A DNA stretch of 64,000 bases from Propionicimonas sp020161015 (GCF_964266745.1 NZ_CAXWGX010000001.1:310001-374000); one strand, 5' to 3'; shown: positions 26,439 through 36,876, counted from the first letter of the stretch. Program-made: numbers and translations. The notes: generated by a model not told the origin, from the sequence alone.

Positions 26439-27574
26439 CGGTGGCCCTCGAGCAGGTGGGCGCGCGGGTCGCCGCCGCCGGCCAGGCTCTGGAACTGCGC
26501 GAGCGCGGCCCGCGCGTCCTCCGACAGGTGCTTGGGCACCTGCACCTCGACGGTGACGAGCAGGTCGCCGTCGGCCGCCCCGCCCTTCACCCCGCGACCG
26601 CGGACGCGGAACGTCCGCCCGTTCGGGGTGCCGGCCGGGACCTTCAGCCGCACCGGGCCGTCGTCGAGGGTGGGCACGGAGATCTCCGCGCCGAGCGCTG
26701 CCTCGGCGAACGTCACCGGGACCGTCACCGTGAGGTGGTCGCCCTTGCGCCCGAACACGCGGTGGGGCCGGACGTGCACGAGCACGTACAGGTCACCGGC
26801 CGCGCCGGAGTTCTCGCCGGCGCCGCCCTTGCCCTTGATGCGGATGCGCTGGCCATCGGTCACGCCGGCGGGGATGCGCACCTGCATGCTGCGGGTGGAC
26901 TGCCCCCGTCCGCTGCCGGCGCAGGTGGGGCACGGGCTCTCGACCACCATGCCGCGGCCCCGGCACTCGCGGCAGGGCTCGCTCACCGCGAACACCCCGC
27001 CGGACGTGGACGTCTGCATGCCGCTGCCCTGGCAGGCGCGGCACACCGTGGGCTGGGTGCCCGGGCGGGCCCCCGTCCCGTGGCAGGTGGGACAGGCGGC
27101 GTCCGAGGTGGTCTGCATGGTCACCGTGGAGCCGGCGAGGGCGTCGGCGAAGTCGATGGTGACCTCGCCCTCGATGTCCGAGCCCCGGCGCGGGCCGCGG
27201 CTCGTCCGGCGGCTGGTGCTCCCGCCGAACAGGTTGCCGAACAGGTCGGAGATGCCGGAGTCGCCCGTCGCGTTGCGGAACAGGTCCTCCATGGACGGGC
27301 CGCCCTGCCCGGCGCCGGGGAAGCGGAACCCCCCGCCGCCGAACAGCCGGCGCGCCTCGTCGTACTCCTTGCGCTTGGCCGGGTCGGACAGGATCGCGTT
27401 GGCCTCGGAGATCTCCTTGAACCGTGACTCCGCGCCGGCGTTGTCCTTGTTCTGGTCCGGGTGGTACTGCCGGGCCAGCTTGCGGAACGCCTTCTTGATG
27501 TCCTCCGGCGTGGCGTCGGAGGCGACGCCGAGCACCTTGTAGTAGTCCTTCTCCAGCCAGTCCTTGGTACTCAT
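26435..27574 (-). CDS. dnaJ: Chaperone DnaJ
   Basis: The 379-residue protein has a J-domain (YYKVLGVASDATPEDIKKAF, with HPD in RQYHPDQNKD), a Gly/Phe-rich linker (GGGGFRFPGAGQGG), four CxxCxGxG-type zinc repeats (CPTCHGTG, CRACQGSG, CRECRGRG, CPTCAGSG) and the C-terminal substrate-binding domains. It stimulates the DnaK ATPase and delivers substrates. The WLEKDYYKVLG start is typical of the DnaJ1 copy in hspR operons of actinobacteria. Confidence 0.96.
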   Translation of the reverse strand: MSTKDWLEKDYYKVLGVASDATPEDIKKAFRKLARQYHPDQNKDNAGAESRFKEISEANAILSDPAKRKEYDEARRLFGGGGFRFPGAGQGGPSMEDLFRNATGDSGISDLFGNLFGGSTSRRTSRGPRRGSDIEGEVTIDFADALAGSTVTMQTTSDAACPTCHGTGARPGTQPTVCRACQGSGMQTSTSGGVFAVSEPCRECRGRGMVVESPCPTCAGSGRGQSTRSMQVRIPAGVTDGQRIRIKGKGGAGENSGAAGDLYVLVHVRPHRVFGRKGDHLTVTVPVTFAEAALGAEISVPTLDDGPVRLKVPAGTPNGRTFRVRGRGVKGGAADGDLLVTVEVQVPKHLSEDARAALAQFQSLAGGGDPRAHLLEGHR

Positions 27575-27590
27575 CGCGCCTCCTCTCCTC

Positions 27591-28159
27591 CTACTCGGGG
27601 TTCGCGACGCCCACGCGGGCCGGTCGCAGCACCCGGTCGTTCAGCCTCACGCCGCGCTGCATCACCGCGGAGATCGTCGGTTCGCTGACCTCTCCCTCGT
27701 ACGGCATCTGCATCAGGGCGTCGTGCACCTGCGGGTCGAACGGCTCACCCACCTCGCCGAAGGTCTCCAGGCCGTACTTGGCCGTGATCTTCTCCAGCTC
27801 GTCGGCGACCAGCTTGAACCCGCCCACCAGTTCGGCGTGCTCGCGCGCGGCCTCGACGCTGTCGAGGACGGGGAGGAGGTCGAGCACGACCGCCTCGATC
27901 CCGCCCTGGCGCGACAGTGCCCGGTCGCGGTCCACCCGCTTCTTGTAGTTGGCGTACTCCGCGTGCAGGCGCTGGAGGTCGGCGGTCCGCTCGTCCACCA
28001 GCTCCTGCAGTTCGGCCACCTTGGCGTCCAGGACCGGGGAGGCCTTCGCCTCCAGCGGCTCCTCCGCACCGTCCCCGCCGGCCTCGCCGTCGGGCACGTA
28101 GCCCTCACCGGGCTCGGGCACCAGGCCGTCCTCCGGCTCGGGCATCGTGTCGGATCCGC

Positions 28160-28163
<4 letters not shown>
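27591..28163 (-). CDS. grpE: Nucleotide exchange factor GrpE
   Basis: The 190-residue protein has an acidic, probably disordered N-terminus (residues 1-45), a long coiled-coil (about 50-110, with LQRLHAEYANYKKRVDRDR), and the beta-wing domain with EPTISAVMQRGVRLNDRVLRPARVGV. It releases ADP from DnaK. The GTG start overlaps the dnaK stop (GTGA); an ATG six codons in is an alternative. dnaJ follows after 16 bases. Confidence 0.95.
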
Positions 28164-30013
<1,850 letters not shown>

Positions 30014-30045
30014 GGTGTACTACCTCCGGTTGAGTCTTGGACGGG

Positions 30046-30066
30046 GTTGAGCTTAGCACGCTCAAC
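30046..30066 (-). promoter_or_regulatory. HAIR operator 1 of dnaK, proximal
   Basis: GTTGAGC and GCTCAAC arms are separated by seven bases. A TAAGCT box on the minus strand (30055 to 30050) lies inside the left part of the site, so HspR binding would block the -10 directly. Confidence 0.9.
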
Positions 30067-30073
30067 TCCACAG

Positions 30074-30094
30074 ATTGAGTTCACCAGACTCAAC
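30074..30094 (-). promoter_or_regulatory. HAIR operator 2 of dnaK, distal
   Basis: ATTGAGT, spacer TCACCAG, ACTCAAC. It is centred 28 bases from operator 1, close to three helical turns, and lies over the expected -35 region. Flanking CCACAG and CTGTGG extend the dyad. Its spacer is the same as that of the clpB HAIR. Confidence 0.9.
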
Positions 30095-30156
30095 TGTGGG
30101 TCGCCTGGGGGTATTCCCTGATCGCCCTGTCACCGTCGCCGACCCGGCACGGCGGG

Positions 30157-31095
30157 TCAGCCCGGAAGGCCGACGTCGCCGAGCATCGCCTTCGTGAGCT
30201 GGACGATGACCGGGAAGGAGTGCCACAGCTGGTGGCCGAGTCCGTCCACCGTGATCGTCGGCCCCGGAACACCCCGCTCGCAGAGCAGTTCGTGCAACCG
30301 GTCGTAGTCGCGAAGGCGGCACAGGGAGCTCCGCGAGCCACGCACCAGCGCGACCCGTGCGAGCTCGACCGCGTCCAGCCCGTCGAGGAGGCCCTGGGTG
30401 GCCAGCACCTGCGCGATCGCGACCAGGTCGACCGGGGAGTAGCGCACCGACGGCTCGCGCTCCTGCGCCCTCCGGGCGGCGACAACCCACTCGTGGCCCT
30501 TGTTCGTGGCCAGGACGCGGGGCATGCGCCCCCAGTCGGCGAGGTTGTGGGCCTGGAGCGCGGCGATGTTGCGCTCGGTGATCGCCACGGGCTCCACGAG
30601 GTTGAGGCCCTCGATCGGCCCCCACTCCCCCAGCACGGGCAGCGACGCGACGGCCAGCGAGCAGCCCGTCGAGTAGCCGAGCACCTGCAGGTACTCGGTG
30701 TTGCCGACGTCACCGACGTCCAGCGCCTCGCGGACGTAGGCGAGATTCAGCTCGGCCCACGCCTCGATGCGCCCCCGGAGCATCTCCTTGCGGATCGTCC
30801 GCGGGATCGGGTCGGCGAACCTGCTCATGCCGGGGATCTCGGTCACCACGACGGTCAGCGACGTGGCGTCGGCGAGGTGCGCGCACTTCGCGATCTCCCA
30901 TGGCCCGAGGGTGGTGTTGAACCCCGGGAAGTACACGAGAACCCCGGCCGGCTCCGGTGGGGTCGCCACCAGCGCGTCCAGCGGCGCGAGCCCGCGCGGA
31001 CGCAGGGTGTGCTGCCGCACCTGGATCGCGGGGCGGGGCCGGACGGCGCGCCCGTCGGCGGTGATCACCAGCCGGGGTCGCGCGACATCGTCCAC
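30157..31095 (-). CDS. Alpha/beta hydrolase-fold protein
   Basis: The 312-residue protein has an alpha/beta-hydrolase core: the strand AGVLVYFPGF, a nucleophile elbow VLGYSTGCSLAVAS (Ser in GYSTG, about residue 165) and a late histidine in VDGLGHQLWHSFPV. No signal peptide is seen. Start choice is supported by a TACCAT box on the minus strand seven bases before the GTG at 31095. It ends just upstream of the dnaK promoter. Substrate unknown; lysophospholipase- or ester-type chemistry is only a guess from the fold. Confidence 0.75.
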   Translation of the reverse strand: MDDVARPRLVITADGRAVRPRPAIQVRQHTLRPRGLAPLDALVATPPEPAGVLVYFPGFNTTLGPWEIAKCAHLADATSLTVVVTEIPGMSRFADPIPRTIRKEMLRGRIEAWAELNLAYVREALDVGDVGNTEYLQVLGYSTGCSLAVASLPVLGEWGPIEGLNLVEPVAITERNIAALQAHNLADWGRMPRVLATNKGHEWVVAARRAQEREPSVRYSPVDLVAIAQVLATQGLLDGLDAVELARVALVRGSRSSLCRLRDYDRLHELLCERGVPGPTITVDGLGHQLWHSFPVIVQLTKAMLGDVGLPG

Positions 31096-31102
31096 GGGTT
31101 CG

Positions 31103-31108
31103 ATGGTA
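31103..31108 (-). promoter_or_regulatory. -10 box TACCAT before the hydrolase gene
   Basis: TACCAT on the minus strand is exactly seven bases from the GTG at 31095, matching the leaderless pattern. The divergent HAD gene starts at 31201. Confidence 0.45.
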
Positions 31109-31200
31109 GCGACGCCGCGAGGGCCCCGGGCATCCCCGGCCACCGCCGGGGGCGGGCGCGGGCCGGACCCGGTTCGCCGCGCTCCGTCCCAGGGGTGAGA

Positions 31201-31869
31201 ATGGCGGGCATGAGCGCTGTGGTGTTCGACATGGACGGGACGCTGACCGACACCGAGCACGTCTGGGACGTGGTGCGGCGCGGCCTCGCCGAGGCCGAAG
31301 GGCGCCCCTGGCCGGCCGAGGCGAGCAGGGCGATGATGGGCATGTCGACCCAGGAGTGGTCGGCCTACCTCAGCGACGTGGTGGGCCTGGAGGGGGATGC
31401 GGACGACGCCGCCCGCCGCACGATCGGCGCGATGGTGGCCCACTACGAGGCGGGGCTCGACCTGCTGCCCGGGGCGGTCGCCGCCGTCCGCAGGATGGCC
31501 GGGCGCTGGCCGGTGGGACTGGCCAGTTCGTCCCCGAGAGTCCTGATCGACGCCGCCGTCCACGCGATGGGCCTGGACGGGGTGTTCGGCACCACGCTGA
31601 GCACGGAGGAACTCCAGGCCGGCAAGCCGTCGCCGGACGTCTACCTCGAGGCCTGCCGCCGGCTCGGCGCCGACCCGACCCGGTCGGTCGCGGTCGAGGA
31701 CGCCCACAACGGCATCCTGTCCGCCCGTGCCGCCGGGCTGGCCGTCATCGCCATCCCCCCGCACTTCAACCCGCCTCCCGCGAAGACCCTCGCCCTCGCC
31801 GACCTCGTCCTCGACTCCCTCGACGAGCTCACCGCCGACCGCGTCGCCGACCTGCTGGAGGCACGATGA
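31201..31869 (+). CDS. HAD-family phosphatase (beta-phosphoglucomutase-like)
   Basis: The 222-residue enzyme has HAD motif I VVFDMDGTLTDTE, motif II GLASSSPRV, the conserved lysine in AGKPSPDVYLEA and motif IV VAVEDAHNGILSARAAG. The alpha-helical cap (residues 18-85) places it with the PGMB/CbbY-like group of sugar-phosphate phosphatases. An in-frame ATG at 31210 is an alternative start; AGGGG five bases before 31201 favours the first. The stop overlaps the start of proline dehydrogenase (ATGA), so the two are translated together, although no pathway link is obvious. Confidence 0.87.
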   Translation: MAGMSAVVFDMDGTLTDTEHVWDVVRRGLAEAEGRPWPAEASRAMMGMSTQEWSAYLSDVVGLEGDADDAARRTIGAMVAHYEAGLDLLPGAVAAVRRMAGRWPVGLASSSPRVLIDAAVHAMGLDGVFGTTLSTEELQAGKPSPDVYLEACRRLGADPTRSVAVEDAHNGILSARAAGLAVIAIPPHFNPPPAKTLALADLVLDSLDELTADRVADLLEAR

Positions 31870-32801
31870 TCGCCGACCTGGTGCGGCGCGGCCTGCTGGC
31901 CGCCTCTGGCAGCGCCCGGCTGAAGGCGTTCGCGCTGCGGCTGCCGGCGACGGCGGCGCTCGTGGCGCGCTTCGTGCCCGGCGAGAGGGTGGAGGACTGC
32001 ATCGCCGCGGTGCGCCGGCTGGCCGCCGACGGGCTGCGGGCCAGCATCGACGTGCTCGGGGAGGACACCACGAGCCCGGCGTTGGCAGAGGCCGTCCGGG
32101 ACGCCTACCTCGGCCTGCTCTCGCGGCTGGAGGAGGAGGGCCTCGCCGCGACCGCGGAGGTCTCGGTCAAGCTGACCGCGCTCGGCCTGGCGCTGCCCGG
32201 CGGGCGAGAGCTCGCGCTCGCCCACGCCCGCGAGATCTGCGCGGCGGCCGCCCGGGCCGGCACGACGATCACGGTGGACGCAGAGGACCACACGACCACC
32301 GACGCGACGCTGGGGATCCTCGCCGAGTTGCGCCGCGCGTACCCCGACGCCGGCGGCGTGCTCCAGGCGTACCTCCACCGGACGCTCGACGACTGCGTCC
32401 TTCTCGCGGGGCCCGGCTCGCGGATCCGCCTGTGCAAGGGCGCCTACGCCGAGCCGGCAGAGGTCGCCCACCAGACGCGGGAGGAGGTGTCCACCTCCTA
32501 CGTCGCCTGCGCGCGCACGCTGCTGGCAGGGGAGGGCTACCCGATGTTCGCCACGCACGATCCGGAGATGGTGGCCGCGGTCGGCGAGCTCGCCCTGCGA
32601 CACGGCCGGGCGCCGGGCAGCTACGAGTACCAGATGCTCTACGGGATCCGGTCCGACGAGCAGCGGCGGCTGGCCGCCGCCGGCCACACCGTGCGCGTCT
32701 ACGTCCCCTTCGGCACCGACTGGTGGGGCTACCTCGTCCGCCGCCTCGCCGAGCGTCCCGCCAACCTGCTGTTCTTCCTGCGCGCGCTGTTCAGCCGCTG
32801 A
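31866..32801 (+). CDS. Proline dehydrogenase
   Basis: The 311-residue FAD enzyme oxidises proline to pyrroline-5-carboxylate. It has the TIM-barrel signatures EVSVKLTALGL, TITVDAEDHTTTDATL, LQAYLHRTLDD, RIRLCKGAY, MFATHDPEM, SYEYQMLYGIR and the C-terminal RVYVPFGTDWWGYLVRRL. It is the short monofunctional form without a P5C dehydrogenase domain, and none is visible nearby. The start overlaps the HAD phosphatase stop by four bases. Confidence 0.93.
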   Translation: MIADLVRRGLLAASGSARLKAFALRLPATAALVARFVPGERVEDCIAAVRRLAADGLRASIDVLGEDTTSPALAEAVRDAYLGLLSRLEEEGLAATAEVSVKLTALGLALPGGRELALAHAREICAAAARAGTTITVDAEDHTTTDATLGILAELRRAYPDAGGVLQAYLHRTLDDCVLLAGPGSRIRLCKGAYAEPAEVAHQTREEVSTSYVACARTLLAGEGYPMFATHDPEMVAAVGELALRHGRAPGSYEYQMLYGIRSDEQRRLAAAGHTVRVYVPFGTDWWGYLVRRLAERPANLLFFLRALFSR

Positions 32802-32940
32802 CCGCCACCGGTTCGGCCGGAGCGCGGGCGGGTAAGGGGAGCCTCGCGGCGCTGCCGCACCGTCGGGGTGGCAGGAACTCCCCTGCCGCCCCGGACAGCC
32901 CCCGCGTTACGGTGGGGGCAACGATCGGGAAGGGCGGACC

Positions 32941-33054
32941 ATGGAGGCGGCGAAGGGAGCGCGGGCGCTCGGTGGGTGGGGCCGTGGCCCCGGATGCTCT
33001 TGTCCGGCGTGTCCGTGGGACGTGTCCCCGAGCCCGGCGCGGGGCCTGGCGTGA
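32941..33054 (+). CDS. Possible 37-aa Cys-containing small ORF
   Basis: An ATG at 32941 opens 37 codons with a GCSCPACPW motif (three cysteines). Its stop TGA overlaps the GTG of the next small ORF (GTGA), the same arrangement as real gene pairs in this window. A weak purine-rich AAGGGCGG lies just upstream. No homology is recognised, and it may be chance in GC-rich DNA. Confidence 0.25.
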   Translation: MEAAKGARALGGWGRGPGCSCPACPWDVSPSPARGLA

Positions 33055-33224
33055 GCGGCATTCGATGCGGGCGCTGCATCGCCCGGGACCACGACGGCTG
33101 CGTCGGGAGCATCCGGATGGGGCCGGCCAGGGCCACGTACGTCTGGCACTGCGACTGCGGCTGCCATGGTGACGCCTCCGGACCCACCAGGCCGCCCGGC
33201 GCTGCCCTGCCCCCGCCGCGCTGA
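33051..33224 (+). CDS. Possible 57-aa Cys-rich small protein
   Basis: From GTG at 33051 the product begins VSGIRCGRCIARDHDGC and ends with a proline-rich tail. Six or so cysteines are arranged as CGRC, a single Cys, and WHCDCGCH, which could bind zinc. Small proteins with a CxxC...H...C...CxCxCH pattern occur in many actinobacteria without known function. The frame is open further upstream to 32868 but the Cys motif starts here. Coding status is uncertain. Confidence 0.45.
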   Translation: MSGIRCGRCIARDHDGCVGSIRMGPARATYVWHCDCGCHGDASGPTRPPGAALPPPR

Positions 33225-33237
33225 AGGCCCGCCCGGG

Positions 33238-34392
33238 TCAGGCGTCGAGCGCCCGGTCCAGCCCGTTCCTCAGGTCCGCGACCAGGTCGGCGGGGTCCTC
33301 CACGCCGAGGCTGAGCCGCAGCATGCCCTCGGTGATGCCCGCCCCGGCCCGCAGTTCCGGCGGCATCGCGGCGTGGGTCATCGTGGCCGGGTGCGAGATG
33401 AGCGACTCCACCCCGCCGAGGCTCTCGGCGAGACAGAAACACTCCATCCCGTCCACCAGCGCCCGGACGGCGGCCTCGGTGCCGACGTCGAACGTGACGA
33501 TCGCGCCGTAGCCGTCCATCTGACGGGTGGCGAGGGCGTGCTGGGGATGCGTGGGCAGGCCCGGGTAGTGGACGGCGGTGACGGCCGGGTGGGAGACCAG
33601 CAGGTCTGCGACGGCCGCGGCGTTGGCCTGGGCGGCCGCCATCCTCAGGTGGAGCGTGCGGAGGCCGCGCAGGGCGAGGTAGGAGTCGAGCGCGCCGCCC
33701 GTGACACCGAGCGTGTTCGCCCACCAGGCGAGTTCGTCTGCGACCTCGCGGGTCCCGGCGACGATCGCCCCCGCGACGACGTCGCTGTGGCCGTTGAGGT
33801 ACTTCGTCGCGGAGTGCACCACGACGTCCGCCCCGAACTCCAGCGGACGCTGCACCGCGGGGCTGGCGAAGGTGTTGTCGACCACCACTCGTGCCCCGGC
33901 GGCGTGGGCGGCGGCGCAGGTGGCCGCGAGGTCGGTGACCCGCAGCAAGGGGTTGGACGGCGTCTCCAGCCACACCAGGTCGGCGCCGGCCAGGTCGTCC
34001 AGCGCGCGGGGGTCGGTGAAGTCGGCCAGCCGCAGCACGAGCCGGCCGGTGCGCTCGAGGGCGTCGAAGAGGCGCCAGGACCCGCCGTAGGCGTCGAAGG
34101 CGGCCACCAGCGTGCCCCCGGGGGGCAGCAGGCCGAGGAGGGTGGCCGTGACGGCCGCCATCCCGGAGGCGGTGATCACGCCGCCGGCGCCGCCCTCCAG
34201 CTGGGCGACCGCCGAGGCCAGCACGCTGCGGGTGGGGTTGGCGGACCGGCTGTAGTCGTACTCGCCGGGCCGGCCGATGCCGGAGAAGGCGTAGGTCGTC
34301 GACAGGAACACCGGGGGCACCACCGCGCTGTGCGCCGGGTCGATGTTGATCCCCGCCCGCACCGCCCGCGTCCGCGGGCGCTGCTCCGTCAT
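33238..34392 (-). CDS. metB: Cystathionine gamma-synthase / O-acylhomoserine thiol-lyase type PLP enzyme
   Basis: The 384-residue enzyme is a Cys/Met-metabolism PLP enzyme. It shows VPPVFLSTTYAF, YDYSRSANPTRSVL, the cofactor contact TASGMAAVTATLL, VVDNTFASPAVQRPLE, the Schiff-base lysine in HSATKYLNGHSDVV, and the C-terminal SLGGVESLISHPATMTHA. It joins an activated homoserine to cysteine, or to sulfide if it is a MetZ-type enzyme; family members are hard to tell apart by eye. The ATG at 34392 starts MTEQRPRTRAVRAG. Divergent from the CBS gene. Confidence 0.85.
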   Translation of the reverse strand: MTEQRPRTRAVRAGINIDPAHSAVVPPVFLSTTYAFSGIGRPGEYDYSRSANPTRSVLASAVAQLEGGAGGVITASGMAAVTATLLGLLPPGGTLVAAFDAYGGSWRLFDALERTGRLVLRLADFTDPRALDDLAGADLVWLETPSNPLLRVTDLAATCAAAHAAGARVVVDNTFASPAVQRPLEFGADVVVHSATKYLNGHSDVVAGAIVAGTREVADELAWWANTLGVTGGALDSYLALRGLRTLHLRMAAAQANAAAVADLLVSHPAVTAVHYPGLPTHPQHALATRQMDGYGAIVTFDVGTEAAVRALVDGMECFCLAESLGGVESLISHPATMTHAAMPPELRAGAGITEGMLRLSLGVEDPADLVADLRNGLDRALDA

Positions 34393-34522
34393 GCGGGCCT
34401 CCCGCGGAGTTCGGGGGAGCGCAGCGGAGGAGGCGAACTCCGTCGGGTGCTCATGCCCGCAGACCCTACCAAGAGGCACTTGCCGCACTGGGCAGGCTCT
34501 GGTGCTGGAGGGCCACGGCGGG

Positions 34523-34528
34523 TAGCGT
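34523..34528 (+). promoter_or_regulatory. -10 box TAGCGT before CBS gene
   Basis: TAGCGT is followed by seven bases and the ATG at 34536. The same hexamer with the same spacing occurs before deoC at 52058. Confidence 0.5.
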
Positions 34529-34535
34529 CCGAGCC

Positions 34536-34964
34536 ATGAAGATCGAGGACATCATCCGCAAGAAGGGCGCGGACGTGGTGACGATCACTCCGGCCGCCAC
34601 CGTCTCCGACCTGATCGACCTGCTGGGCAGGTTCAACATCGGCGCCGTCGTGGTCAGCGAGGACGGGTCCGCCATCAACGGGATCGTCAGCGAGCGCGAC
34701 GTCGTCCGGCACCTCGCCACCGACGGTGCCGCCGTGCTCTCGCAGCCGGTCTCGGCCATCATGACCGCCGACGTGAAGACCTGCAGCGCAGAGGACAGCC
34801 TCGAGTCGACCGCGCACACCATGACCTACTCCCGCTTCCGGCACCTGCCGGTCGCCGAGGACGGGAAGCTGGTCGCGATCATCTCGATCGGTGACGTCGT
34901 GAAGTACCGCATCGACCAACTCACCGACGAACGCAACCACCTGCTTGAGTACCTCCACACCTGA
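34536..34964 (+). CDS. Tandem CBS-domain protein
   Basis: The 142-residue protein consists of two CBS motifs (residues about 8-62 and 75-130), marked by NGIVSERDVVRHLA in the first and AIISIGDVVKYRI in the second, with no attached enzyme domain. Such Bateman modules bind adenine nucleotides or SAM and act as sensors. The downstream deacylase gene overlaps its last 20 bases. Likely leaderless. Partner unknown. Confidence 0.9.
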   Translation: MKIEDIIRKKGADVVTITPAATVSDLIDLLGRFNIGAVVVSEDGSAINGIVSERDVVRHLATDGAAVLSQPVSAIMTADVKTCSAEDSLESTAHTMTYSRFRHLPVAEDGKLVAIISIGDVVKYRIDQLTDERNHLLEYLHT

Positions 34965-35442
34965 GCCGGACGCCGTCCCGGCAGCGCCGGCGGAGGCCGC
35001 ACTGGCCGCCGCCGGCATCGCCTACCGCGTCGTGCGCCACCGCAGGGCGTCCTCGCTGGCCGAGGCCGCTGCGCTGCGCGGCATCAGCCCCGCCGACATC
35101 GTCAAGACCCTCGTCGTGCGCCGCGGTGACGACGACTACCTGTTCGTTCTCGTGCCCGGCGACCGCCAGATCTCCTGGCCGCTGCTGCGTGCCCACCTCG
35201 GGGTGAACCGCCTCTCGCTGCCGGACGCGGCCGCTGCCCAGGCGGCCACCGGCTACGAGCGCGGCACGATCACCCCGTTCGGTTCGACGCGGCCGTGGCC
35301 GGTGGTGGCCGATGCCACGATCGCCGGGCGCACCATCTCGCTCGGAGCCGGCGAGCACGGGGCCACGGTGCTGGTCGACGCGGACGCGGCCCTGGCCGCC
35401 CTCGGCGCCGGCCTGGCGGACATCTCCGAGCCCGCCGGGTGA
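34945..35442 (+). CDS. YbaK/EbsC-type aminoacyl-tRNA deacylase
   Basis: The 165-residue protein has the YbaK/ProX editing fold: IVKTLVVRRGDDDYLFVLVPGD with the conserved lysine, then ATGYERGTITPFG and TISLGAGEHGATVLVD. Relatives hydrolyse mischarged tRNAs such as Cys-tRNA(Pro) or Ala-tRNA(Pro). The only good in-frame start is TTG at 34945, inside the end of the CBS gene, so translation is probably coupled to it. Confidence 0.88.
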   Translation: MSTSTPEPDAVPAAPAEAALAAAGIAYRVVRHRRASSLAEAAALRGISPADIVKTLVVRRGDDDYLFVLVPGDRQISWPLLRAHLGVNRLSLPDAAAAQAATGYERGTITPFGSTRPWPVVADATIAGRTISLGAGEHGATVLVDADAALAALGAGLADISEPAG

Positions 35443-35485
35443 GGCCTGCGGTGCGGCTGTCGGTGGGCGCGGGCATGCTGGGAGC

Positions 35486-36850
35486 ATGACCCACCCCTGG
35501 GGGCTCGCGGCCCACATCGTCCCGCCGTTCCTGCTGCGCCACCTCGCCGAGAGCGACGCGGCGATCGCACCGCTGGCACGCCTCACCCTCGACGCCGACG
35601 CCCACCAGCGCAGCGCGCGGGCCTCCGGGCACGGCGCTGCGCCCACGGTCCGCCCGCCGGGTGCCGCCGCACCCGCCGGCCCGTCCCGGGAGGTGGCGGA
35701 CGCCGGCGGCACCGAGCAACTCCCGGGACGCACCGTCCGTTCGGAGGGTGCACCCGCGACCGGTGACGCCGCCGCGGACGAGGCCTACGACGGCTTCGGC
35801 GCCACCTGGCGGCTCTTCGACGAGGTGTACGGGCGCAACTCGATCGCCGGCGTCGGGCTGACGCTCCGCGGCACCGTCCACTACGGGCGGGGCTACCAGA
35901 ACGCGTTCTGGAACGGCTCGCGCATGGTGTTCGGCGACGGGGACGGGGAGATCTTCGGGCGCTTCACCGCCAGCCTCGACGTGATCGGCCACGAACTCAC
36001 CCACGGCGTCGTCGAGCGGACGGCCAACCTCACCTACTCCGGCCAGCCGGGTGCCCTGAACGAGTCGATGGCCGACGTGTTCGGCAGCCTGGTGGCGCAG
36101 TACGCCGCCGGGCAGGACGCGGGCGAGGCCGACTGGCTGATCGGGGCCGACCTGCTGCTCCCCGGGGTGAAGGGGACGGCGCTGCGCAGCATGCTGCACC
36201 CCGGGACCGCGTACGACGACCCCCGCCTGGGCCGCGACCCGCAGCCGGACCACATGAGCGGCTATGTGCGCACCACCGACGACAACGGCGGGGTGCACTA
36301 CAACTCGGGCATCCCCAACCGGGCGTTCGCCCTGGCCGCGACCACCATCGGCGGCCCGGCGTGGGAACGCGCGGGTCGGGTCTGGTACGACGTGCTCACC
36401 GGGGGCGACCTGCGCTCCGGCAGCGGCTTCGAGGAGTTCGCAGCGCTGTCCGTCGCGGCCGCACTCGCGCGGTACGGGGACGGGGCGGAGGCGGCCGCGA
36501 TCCGGGCGGCGTGGCAGGCGGTCGGCGTCATCGGTGCGCCGGCGTCACCCGGCGCGCCGGCCGGTGTCGACCCCCGCGCCGAGTTGCTCGTGCGCCGCAC
36601 CGGGGGCGTGGCGGGCATCGTCCGCGAACGCCGGACGAGCCTCGCCGACCTGCCGCGCGGCGACCGGAGCGCGTGGTCGGGGCTCCTCGCCGGCCGCACG
36701 CTGCCCCGCCTCGCCGCCACGGGCAGCCCGGTCCCGGACGCGTTCTGCTACGGCGTCGTGTGCCGGGACGCCGACCTGGACGTCGAGGTCGCCGAGCACG
36801 TCCTGCCTGAGGAGGTCCGGGCACTGCTGGAGCGCACGCTGCGCGGCTGA
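35486..36850 (+). CDS. Protealysin-like M4 metalloprotease with C-terminal emfourin-like domain
   Basis: The 454-residue protein has three parts. Residues about 10-48 (IVPPFLLRHLAES...LTLDADAHQRSAR) resemble the short protealysin propeptide. Residues 100-350 are a thermolysin-type catalytic domain with HELTH (zinc His 169 and 173, catalytic Glu 170), NESMAD (Glu 193) and HYNSGIPNRAF (His 271). Residues 363-454 (LLVRRTGGVAGIVRERRTS...) resemble emfourin, the protein inhibitor of protealysin. No signal peptide is present, as for protealysins. A protease joined to its own inhibitor is unusual. It is convergent with the aldehyde dehydrogenase gene. Confidence 0.85.
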   Translation: MTHPWGLAAHIVPPFLLRHLAESDAAIAPLARLTLDADAHQRSARASGHGAAPTVRPPGAAAPAGPSREVADAGGTEQLPGRTVRSEGAPATGDAAADEAYDGFGATWRLFDEVYGRNSIAGVGLTLRGTVHYGRGYQNAFWNGSRMVFGDGDGEIFGRFTASLDVIGHELTHGVVERTANLTYSGQPGALNESMADVFGSLVAQYAAGQDAGEADWLIGADLLLPGVKGTALRSMLHPGTAYDDPRLGRDPQPDHMSGYVRTTDDNGGVHYNSGIPNRAFALAATTIGGPAWERAGRVWYDVLTGGDLRSGSGFEEFAALSVAAALARYGDGAEAAAIRAAWQAVGVIGAPASPGAPAGVDPRAELLVRRTGGVAGIVRERRTSLADLPRGDRSAWSGLLAGRTLPRLAATGSPVPDAFCYGVVCRDADLDVEVAEHVLPEEVRALLERTLRG

Positions 36851-36876
36851 CCGGGGCGCGGGCCCACCGGCCCCGG

